From the NCBI GenBank assembly GCA_021818105.1, contig JAKAFB010000002.1, positions 1-64,000 of the forward strand: a DNA stretch of 64,000 bases. The letters run 5' to 3'. This DNA is from Acidobacteriota bacterium (GTDB taxonomy: Bacteria > Acidobacteriota > Terriglobia > Terriglobales > Acidobacteriaceae). A program made the translations under genes and the position numbers. The first letter of the stretch is position 1. Each line of letters begins with the position of its first letter. Positions 55,771-64,000 of this stretch are shown here, one piece after another. Under the pieces are notes generated by a model. That model saw only the letters and a list, made by a program, of their open reading frames with translations. It did no database searches and was not told the origin of the DNA.

Positions 55771-57833
55771 CAGTCGCCTCCTTTGAGCGCAGGCTCAATC
55801 GGCGCCGACTGCCTGGCCGGGACACGCACAGTGGCCGTGGCCGGGGCGAGGCTGGGAACGAGTGCGATGAAGGTGCCAATGACCATCAGCACAACGCCAG
55901 CCCATATCCAACTGACGAGCGGATTAAGGAATGCCTTGATGATGGGCTGCCCCGTGTCAGGATTTGTGCCCTCGTACACCACGTAGAGGTCCCAGCCAGG
56001 AACCGAGTGAATGGCGACCATGGTCTGAGGCTGCTCACTGGCAAGATAGACGCGCTTTTCCGGCGTAATCTGGAACTGCTTCTTGCCGTCGCGATAGACG
56101 TCGAGTAGCGCGTACTCGGAGTTGTAATTGAGGTTCGAGTCCTGCGTAAAGCCGACGCACTCAAGGGTGTAGGGACCAATCGGCAGAGTGCCGTGCAGGG
56201 GGAGTTCCCGCTCTTCGCTGCGATTGAAGGCCGCGCCCGCCAGGCCGACGACGACGATGACCACGCCGATGTGAATAATGTATCCGCCGTAGCGGCGGGT
56301 GTTGCGGCGAATGAGCAGGTACATTGCCGCAAACAGGTTGCGGCGGGTCTGCTTGTGGATGACGCCGGCCCCGCGCAGAAATTCCGAAAGGATTGCCGTG
56401 AAGACGCCGGCGGACAACGCGAAGGCCACCAGCGCGTAGAAGTCTCCGGCATCCAGAGAGCCGTTCTTCCAGGGCCGTACGCCGACGGCGAGGCAGACAA
56501 TCACCGTGGCCCACAAGGCAATGGCCGGGATGACGAAGTTGCGCCGGATGGCCCGCAGTGAGGTTGCCCGCCACGGCAGCAGCGGACCCACCCCCGTGAG
56601 GAAAAGCAGGAAGAGACCGATGGGCACGGCAACGCGGTTATAGAACGGAGGGCCGACGGTGACCTTGCTGCCCTGCACATACTCGCTGAGGATGGGGAAC
56701 AGCGTACCCCAGAGGATGACGAAACAGGCGGCGAGAAGGACCAGGTTGTTGAAAAGGAAGCTGGACTCGCGGCTCACCAGTGATTCCAGGTGCTGCTCAC
56801 TCTTGAGGTGGCTGCGCTGCAGTATGTAAGTGAAGATGCAGACTGCCAGAACAAAGACCAGGAAGGCAATGAACCAGTTCCCGATGGAGGACTGGGCAAA
56901 GGCGTGCACGGAGCTGACCAATCCGCCGCGGGTGAGCAGCGTGCCCAGAATTGACAACATAAACGTGGAGAAAATGAGCCAGACATTCCAGCTCTTCATC
57001 ATGCCTTTGCGCTCTTGCATCATGACGGAGTGGAGAAATGCTGTGCCGGTGAGCCAGGGCATGAAGCTGGCGTTTTCAACAGGATCCCAGCCCCAGTAGC
57101 CGCCCCAGCCGAGCACTGCGTAGGCCCAGTGCATGCCGAGGAAGATGCCCATGGTGAGGAAGAGCCATGTGACCATGGTCCAGCCGCGGGTAATCTTGAT
57201 CCACTTTTCGCCCGGGTAGCGCATCATGAGCGCGCCTAGAGCAAAGGCAAAGGGGATGGTAAAGCCCACGTAGCCGAGGTAAAGCATTGGCGGGTGGATG
57301 ACCATCTCAGGGTATTGCAGCAGAGGGTTCAGGCCATTACCGTCCTCGGGAATCGCGCCCCGGAGGAGCGAAAAGGGTGGAGCGGCGAAGTTGACGACCG
57401 CCAGAAAGAAGACTTGCACGCCCGCAAGGATGGTGCCCGCATAGGCATAGAGCTTGACATCGGTCTTGTGCGTCAACCGCAGTACAAAGCCATAGGCACC
57501 CAGCAGCCACGCCCACAGCAGCAGGGAGCCTTCCTGGCCGCTCCAAAGCGCCGCAAATTTGTAAGGTGCAGGAAGAGCGCGGTTGGAATGCTCAAGGATG
57601 TACGTGATGGAAAAGTCGTTGTTGAAGACGGACCAGACGAGCGCAAAAGCGGCACCGGTGACGGCGATGAAGCTGGCAATACCCGCCCGGCGCGCTGTAT
57701 CGGCCAGCCGTTCCGGGGATATGCGGGCCGGCTGGCCGGTGGCGATCAGTCGCAAGGCGATGGTTCCGGCAAACAGATTGTAGGCGGCCAGCGCCAGTGC
57801 TATGAGGAGTGCAAAACTACCAAAGGCTGCCAT
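55770..57833 (-). CDS. ccmF: Cytochrome c haem lyase subunit CcmF
   Basis: 687 residues, polytopic. The periplasmic tryptophan-rich haem-handling motif WGGYWGWDPVENASFMPWLT lies near residue 225. Other family blocks are ALWSGQEGSLLLWAWLLGAY and YPEMVIHPPMLYLGYVGF. It attaches haem from CcmE to apocytochrome c. The ATG has GGAGAACTC upstream. It heads the visible ccmF-ccmH-ccmI-like row; ccmABCDE are not in the window. A CRP-type palindrome lies 93 bp upstream of the start. Confidence 0.96.
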   Translation of the reverse strand: MAAFGSFALLIALALAAYNLFAGTIALRLIATGQPARISPERLADTARRAGIASFIAVTGAAFALVWSVFNNDFSITYILEHSNRALPAPYKFAALWSGQEGSLLLWAWLLGAYGFVLRLTHKTDVKLYAYAGTILAGVQVFFLAVVNFAAPPFSLLRGAIPEDGNGLNPLLQYPEMVIHPPMLYLGYVGFTIPFAFALGALMMRYPGEKWIKITRGWTMVTWLFLTMGIFLGMHWAYAVLGWGGYWGWDPVENASFMPWLTGTAFLHSVMMQERKGMMKSWNVWLIFSTFMLSILGTLLTRGGLVSSVHAFAQSSIGNWFIAFLVFVLAVCIFTYILQRSHLKSEQHLESLVSRESSFLFNNLVLLAACFVILWGTLFPILSEYVQGSKVTVGPPFYNRVAVPIGLFLLFLTGVGPLLPWRATSLRAIRRNFVIPAIALWATVIVCLAVGVRPWKNGSLDAGDFYALVAFALSAGVFTAILSEFLRGAGVIHKQTRRNLFAAMYLLIRRNTRRYGGYIIHIGVVIVVVGLAGAAFNRSEERELPLHGTLPIGPYTLECVGFTQDSNLNYNSEYALLDVYRDGKKQFQITPEKRVYLASEQPQTMVAIHSVPGWDLYVVYEGTNPDTGQPIIKAFLNPLVSWIWAGVVLMVIGTFIALVPSLAPATATVRVPARQSAPIEPALKGGD

Positions 57834-57925
57834 GAGTTCTCCACTTTGATTCTCGCACGCAGGCTGGCAGCCCCAGAATGGCTCCCCAGCAAGGCTATTT
57901 TTAAATCAATAATAGGCCTTTGATA

Positions 57926-57941
57926 TGTGATTTGGCTCACA
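57926..57941. promoter_or_regulatory. Perfect CRP-type operator upstream of ccmF
   Basis: TGTGA (57926-57930), six bases, TCACA (57937-57941): the exact consensus palindrome of CRP-family regulators. It lies in the 154-bp gap between the receiver gene and ccmF. AT-rich minus-strand stretches at 57896-57914 (TATTAT, TAAAAAT) could supply a -10 element about 20-40 bp downstream of the site centre. It most likely regulates the cytochrome c maturation operon; the regulator is not in the window. Confidence 0.7.
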
Positions 57942-57987
57942 CCTTGGGTGGAGATAGAAGCTCCGGACGGCAGAGCGCCGCCGCGGA

Positions 57988-58368
57988 TCAGACATTCGAC
58001 AGGGTCTTGTGCCCGAGCATCTGGCCGGCGAGGCTAAGGAGCTCTTCCGAGTCTACCGGCCGGGGAAGAAATCGCACGCCTTCTGCGGCGTAGTCGGCGG
58101 CGTCTTCACTGGCGGCGCCGAGGACGAGGACGGGCAGGGCAGGCATGCGGGCATGGAGTTCGGCGACGAACTGCGGGCCGCTGATGCCGGGCATGTGCAG
58201 GCCGGATATGACGAGGCCCAGCCGTTTCGCGAACTGCGGATGTTCGACGAGGCACAGTGCCTCGGCGGCATCGGCCGCCCGCTGCACATCACGAAACCGC
58301 TTCTCAAGGATGGACTTCCGTGCAAACGCCTGAAGCGGGTCGTTGTCCACAAGTAGGATTGTCGCCAT
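57988..58368 (-). CDS. Stand-alone receiver-domain protein without the phospho-acceptor Asp
   Basis: 126 residues from the ATG at 58368, with GGGGGA upstream; a TTG three codons earlier is the alternative. One receiver domain: TILLVDNDP gives the acidic pair Asp8/Asp10. The strand that should end in the phospho-acceptor reads LVISGLHMPGISG, with Gly56 in place of Asp. The switch Thr/Ser position is Gly (VLGAAS) and the conserved Lys of the K-P pair is Arg103 (RPVD). Three of five key residues are thus changed, so it cannot work as a normal phospho-switch. No output domain. Confidence 0.85.
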   Translation of the reverse strand: MATILLVDNDPLQAFARKSILEKRFRDVQRAADAAEALCLVEHPQFAKRLGLVISGLHMPGISGPQFVAELHARMPALPVLVLGAASEDAADYAAEGVRFLPRPVDSEELLSLAGQMLGHKTLSNV

Positions 58369-58503
58369 GTCCCCCAAAACCCAAGCAGCTAGTGGCTGGC
58401 TCGCCGCGCCGTGGATTTGCGAACCTCAATGGCTACGATGATGAGGTGAGCGCTGCGGTTGCCTGTGGAGGCCGCCCGGAGGCCGGAGCACAGGTGATGG
58501 GGG

Positions 58504-60495
58504 TCAGCCGAAAAGAAATTCCTTGTCGCGAAGCTCCTTGATGCTGTCACGCAAGCGGGCGGCCTTCTCGAATTCAAATTTGCGGGCAGCCTCGCGCATC
58601 TCGTTTTCGAGCTTTGCGATGTGCTGGTCAACCTCTTCCTGGGACTTGAACTCGGGCAGTCCGACGGTCTCTTCCTCGCTGACATCACCGTATTCAGCCT
58701 TGAGAATTGCGGCAAGTCCCATGTCAAGGGCGCTGACGACGGATTGGGGAGTGATGCCGTGTTCCTCGTTGTAAGCCTGCTGAATGGTACGGCGGCGTTC
58801 CGTCTCCTGCATGGCCTGCCGCATAGAGTCTGTCACGCGGTCGGCGTAAAGGATGGCAGTACCTTTAATATGGCGGGCGGCGCGACCCATGGTCTGGATC
58901 AGTGATCCGGCGGAACGGAGGAAGCCCTCCTTGTCGGCGTCCAGGATCGCAACGAGGGAGACTTCGGGCAAGTCAAGCCCCTCGCGGAGCAGATTGATGC
59001 CAATGAGCACGTCGTACTCGCCCTTGCGCAGGCCTGCGAGCAGCTTGACGCGCTCCAGGGTCTCTATCTCTGAGTGCATGTAGCGGCAGCGCACGCCGAC
59101 CTCGGTGTAGTAACCGGCAAGATCCTCGGCCATGCGCTTGGTAAGCGTCGTTACCAGGACCCGTTCATTGCGGCCGGCACGCTCGCGGATTTCGGCGAGG
59201 AGATCATCAATCTGGCCCTTGACGGGACGCACTTCAATCTGTGGGTCAAGGAGGCCGGTGGGACGGATGACCTGCTCCACTACTACGCCAGCCGAGCGCG
59301 TGAGCTCATAAGGGCCGGGCGTGGCAGAGACGTAAATAGCCTGGTTGACGCGGTTCTCGAACTCTTCGAACTTGAGCGGACGGTTGTCCATGGCCGAGGG
59401 CAGACGAAAGCCGTAGTCCACCAGTGTCTGCTTACGGCTGCGGTCGCCGTGCCACATGCCATGCACCTGCGGGATTGTGGCGTGGCTCTCGTCGACAAAG
59501 AGGATGTAATCGCGCGGGAAGTAGTCGAGCAGCGTGGGCGGAGCCTCACCGGGCAGACGGCCTGAGAAGTGGCGGGAGTAATTCTCAATGCCATGGCAGT
59601 AACCCATCGACTTGATCATTTCGAGGTCAAAGCGGGTGCGCTGATTGACGCGCTGTGCCTCGACCATGCGGCCCTCCGCCTCCAACTTGGCGACCCATTC
59701 ATTCAGCTCGGCGAGGATGGAGTCAACGGCCTCGGCACGGCGCTCGGGCTGGACGACATAGTGGCTCTTGGGGTAAATCGGCAAGCGCGCAAACTTCTGC
59801 TGGACGGTGCCAAAGAGCGGATCGATTTGTGAGAGCGATTCGATCTCGTCGCCGAAGAGCTCAATGCGATAGGCGGACTCATCGTAGGTGGGGAAGACCT
59901 CAATGATGTCTCCGCGTACACGGAAGGTGCCACGGCGGAAGTCGCTGTCATTGCGCTCATAGAGGATTTCGACGAGACGGCGTGTGATGTCCTTGCGGCT
60001 GATGTGCTGGCCCTTCTCAAGAAGCAGCAGCATCCCGTAATAAGCCTCAGGCGAACCGAGTCCGTAGATGCAACTGACGGAGCTGACGATGATGGAGTCG
60101 CGGCGCTCAAAGAGCGAGCGAGTAGCGGAGAGCCGCAGCTTGTCCAACTCCTCGTTGATGGTGGCTTCCTTCTCGATGTAGAGGTCGCCGGCGGGTATAT
60201 AGGCTTCGGGCTGGTAGTAGTCGTAGTAGCTGACGAAGTATTCGACAGCATTGTTGGGGAAGAACTGCTTGAACTCGTGGTAAAGCTGGGCAGCGAGCGT
60301 CTTGTTATGGGCAAGGATAAGCGCGGGGCGGTTGCACTGCTCGATGACCTTGGCCATGGTGAAGGTTTTGCCGGAGCCGGTGACGCCGAGCAGAACCTGG
60401 TGCTTGTCACCAGCGGCCAGACCTGAGACCAGTTCTGCAATGGCGCGTGGTTGGTCGCCACGGGGGGTATAACTGGTCGCTATCTGGAAGTCCAT
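58504..60495 (-). CDS. uvrB: Excinuclease ABC subunit B
   Basis: Damage-verifying helicase-like subunit of nucleotide excision repair. 663 residues from the ATG at 60495, in line with the family; upstream open frame ignored. Q-like motif PRGDQPRAI, Walker [15 protein letters not shown], the beta-hairpin region [12 protein letters not shown], helicase motif [11 protein letters not shown], and the C-terminal UVR motif [20 protein letters not shown]. No LexA-type box was recognised upstream. Confidence 0.98.
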   Translation of the reverse strand: MDFQIATSYTPRGDQPRAIAELVSGLAAGDKHQVLLGVTGSGKTFTMAKVIEQCNRPALILAHNKTLAAQLYHEFKQFFPNNAVEYFVSYYDYYQPEAYIPAGDLYIEKEATINEELDKLRLSATRSLFERRDSIIVSSVSCIYGLGSPEAYYGMLLLLEKGQHISRKDITRRLVEILYERNDSDFRRGTFRVRGDIIEVFPTYDESAYRIELFGDEIESLSQIDPLFGTVQQKFARLPIYPKSHYVVQPERRAEAVDSILAELNEWVAKLEAEGRMVEAQRVNQRTRFDLEMIKSMGYCHGIENYSRHFSGRLPGEAPPTLLDYFPRDYILFVDESHATIPQVHGMWHGDRSRKQTLVDYGFRLPSAMDNRPLKFEEFENRVNQAIYVSATPGPYELTRSAGVVVEQVIRPTGLLDPQIEVRPVKGQIDDLLAEIRERAGRNERVLVTTLTKRMAEDLAGYYTEVGVRCRYMHSEIETLERVKLLAGLRKGEYDVLIGINLLREGLDLPEVSLVAILDADKEGFLRSAGSLIQTMGRAARHIKGTAILYADRVTDSMRQAMQETERRRTIQQAYNEEHGITPQSVVSALDMGLAAILKAEYGDVSEEETVGLPEFKSQEEVDQHIAKLENEMREAARKFEFEKAARLRDSIKELRDKEFLFG

Positions 60496-60592
60496 AGGGG
60501 GATTATAGCTGAGGATGGCGAATATACGGCGAATAAAGGGAACCGATTCCGGCATAGGGTGCGTATGCGCACAGCTCATCCCGGCATATTGA

Positions 60593-60607
60593 GCTAACTT
60601 GGTTAGC
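60593..60607. promoter_or_regulatory. Palindrome upstream of the second ZIP gene
   Basis: Perfect 6-3-6 inverted repeat GCTAAC-TTG-GTTAGC, ending 20 bp before the ATG at 60628. Its position across the probable promoter or leader would suit a repressor. TTAG/CTAA palindromes are known for DtxR/MntR-type metal regulators, though the half-site order here is reversed. Binder unknown. Confidence 0.4.
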
Positions 60608-60627
60608 GGACCGCACCAGGAGGGGCG

Positions 60628-61374
60628 ATGAGCCTGGGTTGGTCAATCTCTATCGCTGCGTTTGCTGCGAGCCTTGGTGTGGTGTCTGCAACGGCTCTCC
60701 TGCTCCTACTGGGCGATAGGGTAGTTGCGCACCTAGTGCCCCGCCTGGTGAGCTTTGCCGTTGGCACACTTCTCGGAGCGGCCTTTCTCGGTCTGCTGCC
60801 TGAGGCCCTAAGAAGCGCGAGCCCAAGGGCTGTTCTACTCACCACATTGGTAGGACTTCTCGCCTTTTTTGTGCTGGAGAAATTGCTGATCTGGCGGCAC
60901 TGTCACGATGAAAACTGCTCAGTGCATGACGCTTCGGGCAGGTTAATCCTGTTCGGCGACGCATTCCATAATTTTGCGGACGGCGTTGTGATTGCCTCGG
61001 CCTTTCTGCAATCTCCAGTGCTTGGTGTGTCCACGACGCTGGCAGTTATCGCGCATGAGGTTCCCCAGGAATTGGGGGATTTCGGCATATTGCTCAACAG
61101 CGGGTTTGGTCGCGTCAAGGCCTATGCGTACAACTCACTATCGGCAGCGACCACAATGCTGGGAGCCTGGCTTGGTTATCTTGCGGTGACTGAGGTGCAG
61201 CACGCGGTGCCGTATGTGCTGGCAGTCTCAGCGGCAAGTTTCCTCTACATTGGGATTGCCGACCTGATCCCGGCGTTGCACCGTGACACGAGTCCACGGT
61301 CAAGTGCCGAGCAGGTGTTCCTTGTCATGGTCGGCGTGGCGTTGATTGCCCTCCTGCGGCATACCGGGCACTGA
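60628..61374 (+). CDS. ZIP-family metal transporter 2
   Basis: 248 residues, about eight membrane segments, AGGAGGGG ribosome-binding site. TM4 motif [13 protein letters not shown] and TM5 motif [14 protein letters not shown] are the ZIP metal sites. A cytoplasmic-type loop [13 protein letters not shown] carries His and Cys ligands. It is a different subtype from the ZIP at 50126 (motif HEVPQE versus HKAPEG). Alone on the plus strand, with a palindrome just upstream. Confidence 0.93.
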   Translation: MSLGWSISIAAFAASLGVVSATALLLLLGDRVVAHLVPRLVSFAVGTLLGAAFLGLLPEALRSASPRAVLLTTLVGLLAFFVLEKLLIWRHCHDENCSVHDASGRLILFGDAFHNFADGVVIASAFLQSPVLGVSTTLAVIAHEVPQELGDFGILLNSGFGRVKAYAYNSLSAATTMLGAWLGYLAVTEVQHAVPYVLAVSAASFLYIGIADLIPALHRDTSPRSSAEQVFLVMVGVALIALLRHTGH

Positions 61375-61387
61375 AAAAGGAGCAGCA

Positions 61388-62944
61388 CTAGCGCAGCATA
61401 GCGCTCACGTTGGCACGGATCGATGGGTCGGTGGCTGTTCCCGTAATCGTGAGCGGAACGCCCTTATTGACCGCACCCTGAAGGACCTTGCCGAAGAAAC
61501 CACCTATGCTGTTGGCTGCATTGCTGGCGATGGCGCCAACCCCGGTGGACGTGTTGAGCTTGGCGAGGAGACTGAAGTTCAGCGCCCCGGACGGGTAAAC
61601 AGTGCCGTTGCCGCTGGCAGTGCCGAGCTGAGGCAAGTTACCGAAGATGTTGGACAGTTGCGTTGACTCGGGCGAGGAGTGTACGTCTGCACGCAACGTT
61701 TGGATCTGGGTGCCATTGCGCGTTGCGCCCGATGAGGTGAGTCCTTGAATCTTTGAGCCGAGGTCGAAGCCGGCCAGCACAGTGTTATCAATCTGGACTG
61801 GACCGTCAACGGTGGTTGCGGTCGCAGGTCCGGTAATAGCGAGGTTGGCGGTGAGGGTGCCGCCGCGCAGCTGTGAGCCTGAAGGCAGACGCACACCGAA
61901 GGCAGGGAGCAGTTCTTCAAGCTGGTCTATGGGGAGGTTGGGCGCGGCGAGACGCAGGTTGAGGATAACGGCTTGCGGTGTGAGCTGATAGCTGCCAGTG
62001 ACGTGCGCGGCAACGGACCCCGTGTGAATGGCAATGTCAGGCACACGGCCGGAGCGAGCGCTGAGATTGTGGGTGATGGAGTAGTCAATGTTCACAGGAT
62101 GCGGCGCAGGTGAGCCGGTGCGGGCAAGCTGTAGATTTGCTGCCTGAATCTTTCCGCTGCTGGTGGCCGTTGCACCGTCTGAGGCAAGCTGCGCGTCGAT
62201 GTCCGTGACCATGCGGATGCCTTTGCTTGGATCCACAACTCCAGCGGCAACGGGATCAAAGTGCCTGAGCGTGAGTGTGGCGCGGAAGGGGGTATCTGAG
62301 GCGTCTTTTTGCGCGACGGGCCCCGCCTCACCCTTGAGCTGGATGGTTCCTGAGCCAGGGATGCTGGCTGAGAGTTCGAAGGGAAAGGACTTGCTAAAAG
62401 CGAACTGATGGATATCGAGATTGACCTTGGTGTAGGAAAGGGGGTTGCCCATTGCGGGGAGAGAAGAAACCGTGGCACTACCCTCGCTGATTTTGAATTG
62501 ACCAATGGTCAGATCAGGAATCGCCGTGGGGTGCTGAGTTGTGCGCCGGGCAGTGCCGCCAATGCTGGAGAAGTTCCAGGCTCCGGTCTGTGCGTGAATA
62601 AGCTGGATGGCTGGGGAGTCGATGACCAGATCCCTGACTCGAATCTGGCGATGAAAGAGAAACGGAGCGACGTCAATTCCGATGCGGAGTGTCTTGGCTT
62701 GGAGGAAGGGTGCGGAGCTAAAGGCCGGGTCGTCAGCGATGGAGATGTTCTCTGCGACGAGGCTGCCGGAAAAAAGCGAAAGGCGCAGGTGGCCGAGCGT
62801 GATTCTGCGCCCAAGCGCGCTTGAGAGCTGATCCTGCAACATGGGGCGAAAGCTATCCGCATTCACGAAGAAGGGAATCAGGATAACTGCAATCACGAAG
62901 AGTGCTGCAACTACTGCAAGAACCTTGCCCCAGCGCCTTTGCAT
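61388..62944 (-). CDS. AsmA-family envelope protein
   Basis: 518 residues from the ATG at 62944, with GGAGATT upstream. A single N-terminal membrane segment (VLAVVAALFVIAVILIPFFV) is followed by the AsmA N-terminal pattern NADSFRPMLQDQLSSALGRR and TLGHLRLSLFSGSL. The rest is beta-rich repeats. The C-terminal part has NFSLLAKLNTS and GKVLQGAVNKGVPLTITGTA, the AsmA-C motif. These proteins bridge inner and outer membranes and are linked to phospholipid transport. It converges with the ZIP gene. Confidence 0.88.
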   Translation of the reverse strand: MQRRWGKVLAVVAALFVIAVILIPFFVNADSFRPMLQDQLSSALGRRITLGHLRLSLFSGSLVAENISIADDPAFSSAPFLQAKTLRIGIDVAPFLFHRQIRVRDLVIDSPAIQLIHAQTGAWNFSSIGGTARRTTQHPTAIPDLTIGQFKISEGSATVSSLPAMGNPLSYTKVNLDIHQFAFSKSFPFELSASIPGSGTIQLKGEAGPVAQKDASDTPFRATLTLRHFDPVAAGVVDPSKGIRMVTDIDAQLASDGATATSSGKIQAANLQLARTGSPAPHPVNIDYSITHNLSARSGRVPDIAIHTGSVAAHVTGSYQLTPQAVILNLRLAAPNLPIDQLEELLPAFGVRLPSGSQLRGGTLTANLAITGPATATTVDGPVQIDNTVLAGFDLGSKIQGLTSSGATRNGTQIQTLRADVHSSPESTQLSNIFGNLPQLGTASGNGTVYPSGALNFSLLAKLNTSTGVGAIASNAANSIGGFFGKVLQGAVNKGVPLTITGTATDPSIRANVSAMLR

Positions 62945-63152
62945 GTAAATCTCCTTGGCCCATCCGATGCATTCGCATTGTATCGCCCCCACAGTGGGGA
63001 ACTGGAGCGTAAGCAAGTGATTGGATGCAAAGATCGCGGTACGCGCGCCTGTGCAAAGCGTCCGCAGCGGTGATGCAGTGCGGGCGCTTTGCTTGCTCAG
63101 GTGAGGGGTCTGGGGGAATACGGTGCAAGGGCTCTGCGAGGCGGTGCGTAGT

Positions 63153-63896
63153 CTACCAGGGCAGCGGCTTGCCCAGGTGGAAAAAACCGCCTGTGGGGCC
63201 ATCGTCGGGCAGGGTAGCGAGCGCTGCACTGGTCTTCCCACCTTCGCTCAACTCCATGGGTGCGTCTTTGCCACCCATGTCTGTCTTGACCCAGCCAGGA
63301 TGCGCGGAGTTGACCTTGATGTTGGTATTGCGCAGGTCGTGGGCCAGGTGGATGGTGAAGGCATTGAGCGCTGTTTTGGAGGCATCGTAGGCGAAAGACT
63401 TGGCATCGTAGATGGGCGAACCTGGGTCTGCATGCATTGTGAGCGAAGCCAGAATGCTGGAGAGATTCACGATGCGACCTGCGGGGCTCTTCTTGATCAG
63501 TGGGAGTAGCACCTGGGTAAGTCCGATCACTGCGAAGAAGTTGGTTTCAAAAACCTTGCGCAACAAGTCAAGCGAGACCTCGGCTGCAGAGTGGTCTGGG
63601 CCGGAAACTGGGAATGCGCCGGCGGCGATGCCCGCGTTGTTGACGAGAATGTCTAGCTTGCCGTAATGGGAGTTGAAGTAGTCGTAGGCTGCTTGCCAAC
63701 TGGCGGGTTGGGTGACGTCAAACTGCAGCATTTCCGCATCTGCACCTGCTGCGCGCAGTTTGGCGAGGGCCTGTTCGCCTTGAGCACGATCCCGTGAACC
63801 AATTACAACCTTCACGCCGACATCTGCGAGGTCGAGCGCTGTCTGCAAACCGAGGCCGCGATTTCCACCGGTAATGAACGCAATCTTTTGAGGCAT
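63153..63896 (-). CDS. Short-chain dehydrogenase/reductase
   Basis: 247 residues, classical SDR. Cofactor motif ITGGNRGLGLQ (8-18), NNAGIAAGAF (NNAG), catalytic Ser in VNLSSILASL, and YDASK with Tyr/Lys. Arg in IGSRDRAQG suggests NADPH preference, as in carbonyl reductases. Substrate unknown and no operon partner visible. The final 104 bp of the window after its start hold no recognisable gene. Confidence 0.92.
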   Translation of the reverse strand: MPQKIAFITGGNRGLGLQTALDLADVGVKVVIGSRDRAQGEQALAKLRAAGADAEMLQFDVTQPASWQAAYDYFNSHYGKLDILVNNAGIAAGAFPVSGPDHSAAEVSLDLLRKVFETNFFAVIGLTQVLLPLIKKSPAGRIVNLSSILASLTMHADPGSPIYDAKSFAYDASKTALNAFTIHLAHDLRNTNIKVNSAHPGWVKTDMGGKDAPMELSEGGKTSAALATLPDDGPTGGFFHLGKPLPW

Positions 63897-64000
63897 TGGG
63901 GAAATTTCTCCTATGCTGCGTTGGATTCACATCTGCGCCGAGAAGGTGCAGAGAAATCCCGCGGCTGTTGAGAAAGCAGTTCGGCGTTACAATCAAGCGC

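Overview
The window looks like a chromosomal segment of a GC-rich (roughly 60% by eye), Gram-negative, diderm bacterium, most likely an acidobacterium of the class Terriglobia. This rests on gene content: LolA, AsmA, a CcmF/CcmH cytochrome c maturation set, DUF3617 and DUF4254 proteins, a Tat-exported Gfo/Idh/MocA oxidoreductase, MacB/FtsX-type permeases, and scattered palindromes sharing a GCCCC-type core. No rRNA, phage, integrase, transposase or CRISPR array was seen. There is one tRNA (Lys, anticodon UUU).

Layout. 1-2.6 kb: gap, a Rid-family gene and pgk (cut by the window edge), leftward. 2.8-4.2 kb: a P-loop kinase and a DinB-like protein. 4.6-11.1 kb: a rightward catabolic cluster of a CoA-transferase, a three-gene 2-oxoacid:ferredoxin oxidoreductase with fused beta-gamma subunit, branched-chain aminotransferase and glutamate dehydrogenase. 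Together they can interconvert branched-chain amino acids and branched acyl-CoAs, which may feed iso-branched lipids. 11.2-18.7 kb: ribA, a LytS-like kinase, a haem-binding toroid protein, a YycJ-type hydrolase, a small Zn-ribbon membrane protein and a membrane-fused spermidine-synthase-like protein. 19-22 kb: gpmI and enolase, so four lower-glycolysis enzymes lie in this window. 22.5-31.2 kb: a secreted protein, 3-hydroxyacyl-CoA dehydrogenase, two FtsX permeases, a Gfo/Idh/MocA protein, pilin-like protein plus LolA, and an M16 protease. 31.3-36.8 kb: rlmN, DUF3617, YvcK, TPR, DUF4254 and galT.

36.8-40.9 kb is the main accessory island. Two truncated RHS tips lie in tandem. They share a 367-bp perfectly identical core but carry divergent lysozyme/glucosaminidase-like C-termini, each followed at once by a small exported protein that is a candidate immunity factor. 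A scrap of a third RHS core and two palindromic repeats mark deletion or recombination scars.

40.9-50.1 kb: a methyltransferase, tRNA-Lys, a split KdpD-like sensor whose kinase half has Arg at the phospho-acceptor His position, and an envelope cluster (GT2, two related membrane proteins, GT9). 50.1-64 kb: ZIP transporters, ychF, DUF4149, htpX, a cytochrome c maturation operon preceded by a perfect CRP-type palindrome, a receiver protein lacking its phospho-acceptor Asp, uvrB, AsmA and an SDR. Homology statements are from motif recognition only; no database search was run.
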